A stretch of 64,000 nucleotides of DNA, from positions 12,486,596 through 12,550,595 of the forward strand of contig NC_092271.1 of NCBI RefSeq assembly GCF_036320965.1, given 5' to 3'. Within the stretch, counting starts at the first letter, position 1, and every line of letters starts with the position of its first letter. Positions 58,313 to 64,000 of this stretch are shown in pieces. This DNA comes from Panulirus ornatus. Its lineage: Eukaryota; Arthropoda; Malacostraca; Decapoda; Palinuridae. Below the pieces are notes generated by a model. The model saw nothing but the letters and a program-made list of their open reading frames with translations. It was not told the origin of the DNA and ran no database searches. Both the position numbers and the translations under genes were made by a program.

Positions 58313-59733
58313 ATTTTGTAGCACAGAAATAGTGATTAATTATAAATATATATATTTGGTGATAACCATGAGGAAAATGAAACACAGTAAAGATGAGACA
58401 GAGCTAAGACGCCATTGGTAAACAAGTGTTTCCAGTTGTTGGTGTTCGGGTCTTTTTTAATGGCCATGTATTTTCTCTCAAGGCAAAGCCAGATGATTTA
58501 AGAATCATTAATTCATATGCCCCACCACAGTGAACAGCTAAAAATCACAGACGAATAAGCACCTGCTGCATGGAATGGGTTGAATAAAACTCTAAAACCA
58601 AATAAAAAATTCAGACACCAAGCTTTCCATGTAAACATATTAAAGAATGCAAAAGCTAGATACCTTCACATGCTGTCTGCTCAAGAGACATGTCTGCAAG
58701 AGTCTTTCCTGAAAAAGAAGAAAAAAGAATTATTCACAACCAAAAATATGGACTGGATACATTAAGCCATTATTAAGACAATTTTGTATATATACACTTC
58801 ATGATGGTTTTTAATCACACCCTGCAACTCATCTAAAGCCTCCTAAAATACCATAAACTTGACAAAATGGTAGGAAATACTATTTGTATCTTTTCATCTT
58901 CTCATCCAAAATACTGCTTTCAAACAATTCATCCTCATTTTCCAGTACTAAGAGAAAGGCTTTTAAATAGCATGTTTTCAACAGAGAGGAAGAACATTAA
59001 AGTTTAGGCTGTTCATCCTGAATACTGGGAAGAGCTTCCTTCTTTAAACACCTTATCCTATCCTGGGCATACCCAGGATTTGGTGCAGGGGATGGAGGAT
59101 ATTAAAAACTCACCAAGATAATGATGAAAAGCTCAGAACAAGAGTAGTGTGTAACAACACATTGTATCTTGCAAGATCTTAGGGCTTCTTGAGTTACCTG
59201 CATGTTAAACCACTAATATTAGTAAAATTCTTACATAACTGAACACATCTTAAGTTTATCATGAGATTGCATCCATTTCAGAATAAAAAATACAATCATG
59301 ATAACTGATACATTAAACAGATGAGGGGAGGTTTGTTGTATGAAACAAATCAATATTCTTTTACAGATAAGGAAATATTTTCCAGTTTTACTCATCTGTC
59401 AATGTCTTAGGGAGGTGGTGGAAATGACAAGGTTGTTTCATTAGTCTATAGTATGAAAGCACCTTAAAATTTCCCTACATTAATTTTTAATGTTACGAGA
59501 TATACTAATGACATTAATGTCTTCCTCCTGCCACTTGGCAAAGAATGTTTGCTACAAGCAGTTCCATTTGTTGGAACCGGTTTGTGCAGGAACAAACATG
59601 CAAAGCACCCAAACTTCCTAGCAAATAAATGTAAACATGAGACAGAAATAATCATAATTCAAACAAAAAAAAAAAAAATGATGTAAATTTCAGCTGCTAA
59701 AGGAGAATTTGGCAAGGTTGCCATTGATATTTC
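58313..59733. other. Non-coding, no gene recognised
   Basis: AT-rich sequence, probably inside the long CNEP1R1 intron 1. No exon, RNA gene or known repeat could be supported. Confidence 0.5.
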
Positions 59734-62145
59734 TTATTTTGCTTTGTCGCTGTCTCCTGCGTTAGCAAGGTAGCGCAAGGAAACAGATGAAAGAATGGCC
59801 CAACCCGCCCACATACACATGTATATACATACATGTCCACACACGCAAATATACATACCTATACATCTCAATGTACACATATATATACACACACAGATAT
59901 ATACATATATACACATGTACATAATTCATTTTGTCTGCCTTCATTTGTTCCCATCGCCACCCCGCCACACATGGAATAACAACCCCCTCCCCCCTCATGT
60001 GTGCGAGGTAGCGCTAGGAAAAGACACCAAAGGCCCCATTTGTTCACACTCAGTCTCTAGCTGTCATGTAATAATGCACCGAAACCACAGCTCCCTTTCC
60101 ACATCCAGGCCCCACACAACTTTCCATGGTTTACCCCAGACGCTTCACATGCCCTGGTTCAATCCATTGACAGCATGTCGACCCCGGTATACCACATCGT
60201 TCCAATTCACTCTATTCCTCGCACACCTTTCACCTTCCTGCATGTTCAGGCCCCGATCACTCAAAATCTTTTTCACTCCATCTTTCCACCTCCAATTTGG
60301 TCTCCCACTTCTCCTCGTTCCCTCCACCTCTGACAAATATATCCTCTTGGTCAATCTTTCCTCACTCATTCTCTCCATGTGCCCAAACCATTTCAAAACA
60401 CCCTCTTCTGCTCTCTCAACCACGCTCTTTTTATTTCCACACATCTCTCTTACCCTTACGTTACTTACTCGATCAAACCACCTCACACCACACATTGTCC
60501 TCAAACATCTCATTTCCAGCACATCCACCCTCCTGTGCACAACTCTATCCATAGCCCACGCCTTGCAACCATACAACATTGTTGGAACCACTATTCCTTC
60601 AAACATACCCATTTTTGCTTTCCGAGATAATGTTCTCGACTTACAAACATTCTTCAAGGCTCCCAGGATTTTCGCCCCCTTCCCCACCCTATGATTCACT
60701 TCCGCTTCCATGGTTCCATCCGCTGCCAGATCCACTCCCAGATATCTAAAACACTTTACTTCCTCTAGTTTTTCTCCATTCAAACTTACCTCCCAATTGA
60801 CTTGACCCTCAACCCTACTGTACCTAATAACCTTGCTCTTATTCACATTTACTCTTAACTTTCTTCTTTCACACACTTTACCAAACTCAGTCACCAGCTT
60901 CTGCAGTTTCTTACATGAATCAGCCACCAGCGCTGTATCATCAGCGAACAACAACTGACTCACTTCCCAAGCTCTCTCATCCACAACAGACTTCATACTT
61001 GCCCCTCTTTCCAAAACTCTTGCATTCACCTCCCTAACAACCCCATCCATAAACAAATTAAACAACCATGGAAACATCACACACCCCTGCCGCAAACCTA
61101 CATTCACTGAGAACCAATCACTTTCCTCTCTTCCTACACGTACACATGCCTTACATCCTCGATAAAAACTTTTCACTGCTTCTAACAACTTGCCTCCCAC
61201 ACCATATATTCTTAATACCTTCCACAGAGCATCTCTATCAACTCTATCATATGCCTTCTCCAGATCCATAAATGCTACATACAAATCCATTTGTTTTTCT
61301 AAGTATTTTTCACATACATTCTTCAAAGCAAACACCTGATTCACACATCCTCTACCACTTCTGAAACCACACTGCTCTTCCCCAATCTGATGCTCTGTAC
61401 ATGCCTTCACCCTCTCAATCAATACCCTCCCATATAATTTACCAGGAATACTCAACAAACTTATACCTCTGTAATTTGAGCACTCACTCTTATGCCCTTT
61501 GCCTTTGTACAATGGCACTATGCAAGCATTCCGCCAATCCTCAGGCACCTCACCATGAATCATACATACATTAAATAACCTTACCAACCAGTCAACAATA
61601 CAGTCACCCCCTTTTTCAATACATTCCACTGCAATACCATCCAAACCTGCTGCCTTGCCGGCTTTCATCTTCCGTAACGCTTTTACTACCTCTTCTCTAT
61701 TTACCAAATCATTTTCCCTAACCCTCTCACTTTGCACACCACCTCGACCAAAACACCCTATATCTGCCACTCTATCATCACACACATTCAACAAACCTTC
61801 AAAATACTCACTCCATCTCCTTCTCACATCACCACTACTTGTTTTCACCTCCCCATTAGCCCCCTTCACTGAAGTTCCCATTTGCTCCCTTGTCTTACGC
61901 ACTTTATTTACCTCCTTCCAGAACATCTTTTTATTCTCTCTAAAATCTAATGATACTCTCTCACCCCAACTCTCATTTGCCCTCTTTTTCACTTCTTGCA
62001 CCTTTCTCTTGACCTCCTGCCTCTTTCTTTTATACCTCTCCCACTCATTTGCATTTTTTCCCTGCAAAATCGTCCAAATGCCTCTCTCTTCTCTTTCACT
62101 AATAATCTTACTTCTTCATCCCACCACTCACTACCTTTTCTAATC
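59734..62145 (-). mobile_element. LINE-A lacking the endonuclease but with complete RT frame
   Basis: Tail (TTTGCTTTGTCGCTGTCTCC), long 3' UTR (to about 60140), then the longest intact LINE-A frame in the window. At its 5' side it ends in the linker region (the SEWWDEEVRLLVKEKREAF block) at about 62140, beside a small inverted piece of LINE-A leader. Confidence 0.9.
60145..62067 (-). CDS. LINE-A reverse transcriptase, 640 codons uninterrupted (no endonuclease)
   Basis: Runs from the basic linker (KRKRQEVKRKVQEVKKRANE) through KAGKAAGLDGIAVE, SNYRGISLLSIPGK and FRSGRGCVNQVFALK, then motif A MDLYVAFMDLEKAYDRVD, RQGCVMFPWLFNLFMDG, motif C FADD, VNVNKSKVIRYSRVE and YLGVDLAADGT. It ends with the C-terminal WRWKDGVKKILSDRGLNMQE block and VVYRGRHAVNGLNQGM. 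All RT blocks seen in sibling copies are present and the motif A tyrosine is kept. A one-base loss in the FGRFLQGKN block just upstream (GATTTTGC for GATTTTTGC) means the first ATG here is incidental. Without the endonuclease it cannot retrotranspose in the usual way. Confidence 0.82.
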   Translation of the reverse strand: MQGKNANEWERYKRKRQEVKRKVQEVKKRANESWGERVSLDFRENKKMFWKEVNKVRKTREQMGTSVKGANGEVKTSSGDVRRRWSEYFEGLLNVCDDRVADIGCFGRGGVQSERVRENDLVNREEVVKALRKMKAGKAAGLDGIAVECIEKGGDCIVDWLVRLFNVCMIHGEVPEDWRNACIVPLYKGKGHKSECSNYRGISLLSIPGKLYGRVLIERVKACTEHQIGEEQCGFRSGRGCVNQVFALKNVCEKYLEKQMDLYVAFMDLEKAYDRVDRDALWKVLRIYGVGGKLLEAVKSFYRGCKACVRVGREESDWFSVNVGLRQGCVMFPWLFNLFMDGVVREVNARVLERGASMKSVVDERAWEVSQLLFADDTALVADSCKKLQKLVTEFGKVCERRKLRVNVNKSKVIRYSRVEGQVNWEVSLNGEKLEEVKCFRYLGVDLAADGTMEAEVNHRVGKGAKILGALKNVCKSRTLSRKAKMGMFEGIVVPTMLYGCKAWAMDRVVHRRVDVLEMRCLRTMCGVRWFDRVSNVRVREMCGNKKSVVERAEEGVLKWFGHMERMSEERLTKRIYLSEVEGTRRSGRPNWRWKDGVKKILSDRGLNMQEGERCARNRVNWNDVVYRGRHAVNGLNQGM

Positions 62146-62172
62146 AACTTTCAACTTTCTAAAAGGGGAAAC
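62146..62172 (+). mobile_element. Inverted 25-bp piece of the LINE-A 5' leader
   Basis: CAACTTTCTAAAAGGGGAAA then CAG matches the plus-orientation sequence just upstream of and over the LINE-A start codon at 54915-54942 (AACTTTCTAAAATGGGAAAC). It is joined to the 5' end of the minus copy that precedes it, in the opposite orientation. Confidence 0.6.
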
Positions 62173-62379
62173 AGATTGATATTTCTAAACAGCAAAATTC
62201 ACTGAAACCCAAGAGATTATATTAAAATGGTTACATCAGGTTACACTGTTTAGTGCTTACTGCTATACTGCAGGCAGTATAGCATCATTTCCAGGATAAA
62301 GACTGTGAAACTATTATAAAAGACACAGAAAAACAAAAAATTGCAAATATAAACATGTATTTCATTATACGCTTTAAAG
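62173..62379. other. Unique non-coding spacer
   Basis: No feature recognised between LINE-A pieces. Confidence 0.5.
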
Positions 62380-62624
62380 AATGTGTGGCGGGGTGGCAAT
62401 GGGAATGAACAAAGGCAGCAAGTATGAATTATGTACATGTGTATATATGTGTATGTCTGTGTATGTATATATGTATACGTTGAAATGTATAGGTAGGTAT
62501 ATGTGCGTGTGTGGACGTGTATGTATATACAGGTGTATGTGGGTGGGTTGGGCCATTCTTTCATCTGTTTCCTTGCACTACTTCGCTAACGCAAGACAGC
62601 GACAATGTATAATAAATAAATAAA
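62380..62624 (+). mobile_element. LINE-A 3' UTR fragment
   Basis: TGTGTGGCGGGGTGGCAATG through GGGTGGGTTGGGCCATTCTT to CGCTAACGCAAGACAGCGAC and an (AATA)n tail. Confidence 0.87.
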
Positions 62625-62775
62625 TATGTCTGTATATGTATATGTATGAATAATTGTATATGAATATGTATGGGTGTGTATATATATATATATATGAGTG
62701 GATGGGCCACTTTGTCTGTTTCCTGGCGCTAACTTGCTGATGCGGGAAACGGTGATCAAGTATCATGAAAATAAT
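62625..62775 (+). mobile_element. Variant-B LINE 3' end fragment
   Basis: GAGTGGATGGGCCAC, TCTGTTTCCTGGCGCTAACT and TTGCTGATGCGGGAAACGGT then GATCAAGTATCATGAAA. The tail shares GGGAAAC(A/G)G(C/T)GAT(C/T)AAGTAT with the copy ending at 23372. It is closer to the tail of retroposon S than the standard tail is. Confidence 0.78.
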
Positions 62776-63251
62776 TCATAATTCAACTGCAGTCACAAGT
62801 GTATTTTACCTGCTATACTGCAATCCTCTTTGCATGGATTTAAATGCATTTTATTGTTAAAACAGACCCAGTTCCCATAAGTTCTGTTATATGCACAAGG
62901 GTTTCACCCTGTCCCCACATTTTTCCCTGCCACTTAGGATCCTCAGTACTATCATTTATTATCAGTGGAAGAACATCATCATAACACATTATCAACATAC
63001 TGATTAAATCACTTACAGGAAGTGTTAAGAGTCTAATGACATGCTTTGTTTTTCCACTGCCATGAGTTACTTTTGTGGTACTCTTTACTATATTTACACT
63101 TTTTTTCCTTCTACTCAAAGCATTATATTACAAACAATAAATTCAAAAATAATTCTCTGAATGGAGTACATCCAGGTGAATATTCCTCCTCACAATGTTG
63201 TTATACAAGTCAGTCTGTAAAGAAAGCAATCCAAGCCAATGCTCAACCTAC
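62776..63251. other. Non-coding, no gene recognised
   Basis: AT-rich, low-repeat sequence on the upstream side of CNEP1R1. The minus-strand ORF at 62840-63118 shows no recognisable family. Confidence 0.45.
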
Positions 63252-63267
63252 CTAATCTCACAGTCAT
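63252..63267 (-). CDS. CNEP1R1: Candidate first coding exon of CNEP1R1 (speculative)
   Basis: Minus strand ATGACTGTGAGATTAG followed by GTAGGT, a possible donor. It would encode MTVRL and leave one G, completing the aspartate codon (G|AC) of the exon at 20595 in the right phase. It gives only 5 residues where the human protein has 8, and lacks the acidic residues usually preceding DLKAFE. The true exon may lie elsewhere in intron 1 or outside the window. Confidence 0.2.
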
Positions 63268-63715
63268 TAAGACTACATTAAAGTGAACATTAACCTAAAT
63301 TCCTCCCTTTATATACTAATCTGAAAAGAGATCTAGAAAATAAGAAATGTTATGTCTGGGTAAATACTAGCTTTGTCTGCTATTACCTATAAAACTGTGA
63401 GACAAGGGTGATAATGAGGGTCACGTTAGGGTGAACATTAGCCTAGATTGATACTTTTCGACACAGGCCTATATGGCGTTTTGGTGTGGTTGAAGATTAG
63501 GTCAGAGCAAGCATTGGCATAAAATGCTCCCTTTTCACACTGGCCCATGTAGCGCCAGGCTGAGATTGAAGGTAAGGTTAAGGTGAGCATTGGCCAAGGT
63601 TGTTCCCTTAACACAGTGACCTGTGTGGTGACTTAATGGCGCTGAAGGTAACACTAGGATAAGCACTGACCCTGACTGTCTTCTACACAAACTTCTATTA
63701 GGCGACTGTCCTCTT
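63268..63715. repeat. Degenerate tandem repeat, about 76-bp period
   Basis: The block GTGAACATTAGCCTAGATTG / GAGCAAGCATTGGC / GTGAGCATTGGCCAAGGTTG / GATAAGCACTGACCCTGACT begins at 63431, 63505, 63583 and 63659. Each copy is followed by a CCCTTTTCACAC-like and then a GGCG-like segment. A more distant partial copy (GTGAACATTAACCTAAATTC) is at 63283. Periods are 74, 78 and 76 bp. Confidence 0.75.
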
Positions 63716-64000
63716 GGGCTCTGGTTGCATTTGGGCGGATGAGACAGCCACTTACATCACTCCCCGAATGCATCCCTTCCCTTCGACTATAACAAAGTGA
63801 AAATATAGGTGAACACTCCGTAGATCATACCTTAATAATTAAAAACTACTAACACTTTATCGCTGACATCGCCCACCGGCCAAAGCCAGCTGGAGCACTT
63901 CGAGTCTTAGACATAAACAAACAAAATGTAAAACGCGCTGTGATTGAGCGAGTCTTGCATCCTTTACACCAATGAAAAGCCTCGGTACTGATACCAACCA
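63716..64000. other. Possible promoter/5' region of CNEP1R1
   Basis: Less AT-rich, single-copy sequence with CpG-containing stretches. It includes a strong minus-strand splice-donor-like GTAAGT at 63755-63750 and an inverted CCAAT-type motif near 63970. Upstream position relative to CNEP1R1 is the main argument. Confidence 0.25.

Noticed and set aside
23804..62143. Many long ORFs antisense to LINE-A rich in S, P, H, F and L
   Set aside because: They are shadows of the LINE-A coding strand; purine-rich sense codons give open pyrimidine-rich antisense frames. They have no independent features.
29000..62623. Short ORFs encoding HTHIHMYIH- or VYICVCVCG-type peptides
   Set aside because: They derive from the TG/CA/TA-rich portion of the LINE-A 3' UTR and have no coding character.
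63756..63773. Minus-strand ATGCATTCGGGGAGTGAT followed by GTAAGT as CNEP1R1 exon 1
   Set aside because: It ends in phase 0, but the next CNEP1R1 exon needs one carried base; joining them would shift the frame. It could be an untranslated or unrelated exon.
1..64000. tRNA, rRNA or snRNA genes
   Set aside because: No cloverleaf with A/B boxes, rRNA core or U-snRNA signature was recognised on either strand by eye; a covariance search was not possible.

Overview
This is a eukaryotic nuclear window, most likely from an arthropod and probably a decapod crustacean. Two intron-containing host genes have arthropod-like proteins. The dominant repeat tail (GCTGTCTCCCGCGTTAGCGA and what follows) resembles sequence I recall from lobster and spiny-lobster DNA; the species call is memory-based and low confidence. 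The intergenic DNA is AT-rich, and nothing looks prokaryotic.

Layout. 1-7.8 kb: a compact host gene for ATP synthase subunit K/DAPIT (ATP5MK, + strand, two coding exons at 1887-1973 and 6366-6437). Its 4.4-kb intron holds an old CR1/jockey-like LINE fragment and several local duplications. 7.8-9.4 kb: an intronless 432-codon ORF of unknown family with a duplicated N-terminal motif and 17 eight-residue repeats, followed by poly(A) tracts. 11.4-15.5 kb: head-to-tail copies of an RTE-like LINE, here called LINE-A. 17.2-20.6 kb: three coding exons (- strand) of CNEP1R1, the regulatory subunit of the nuclear-envelope lipin phosphatase. Its first coding exon, about 8 residues, lies upstream and was not found with confidence. 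If it is near 63 kb, intron 1 is about 42.7 kb and filled with LINE-A.

21-62.8 kb is a LINE-A graveyard of more than 25 copies and fragments in both orientations. It includes one nearly full-length element (54808-58127, endonuclease intact, RT broken) and one with an uninterrupted RT-to-C-terminus reading frame (60145-62067). A degenerate Penelope-like element with GIY-YIG and hammerhead-ribozyme remnants is present twice. A short ORF-less element carrying a LINE-A-like 5' head and a LINE-like 3' tail occurs three times. The region has two direct tandem duplications (5.83 kb and 2.08 kb). In both, the junction is a hybrid between two same-orientation LINE-A copies, so non-allelic recombination breakpoints can be mapped to 9 bp and 17 bp. 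Many LINE 5' truncation points abut (TA)n tracts.

62.8-64 kb is low-repeat sequence with a degenerate 76-bp tandem array. It may hold the CNEP1R1 promoter.

The most notable points are the RIME-like non-autonomous retroposon, the two LINE-mediated duplications, the hammerhead relic in the Penelope element and the repeat-rich orphan ORF. No complete undescribed multi-gene system was found.
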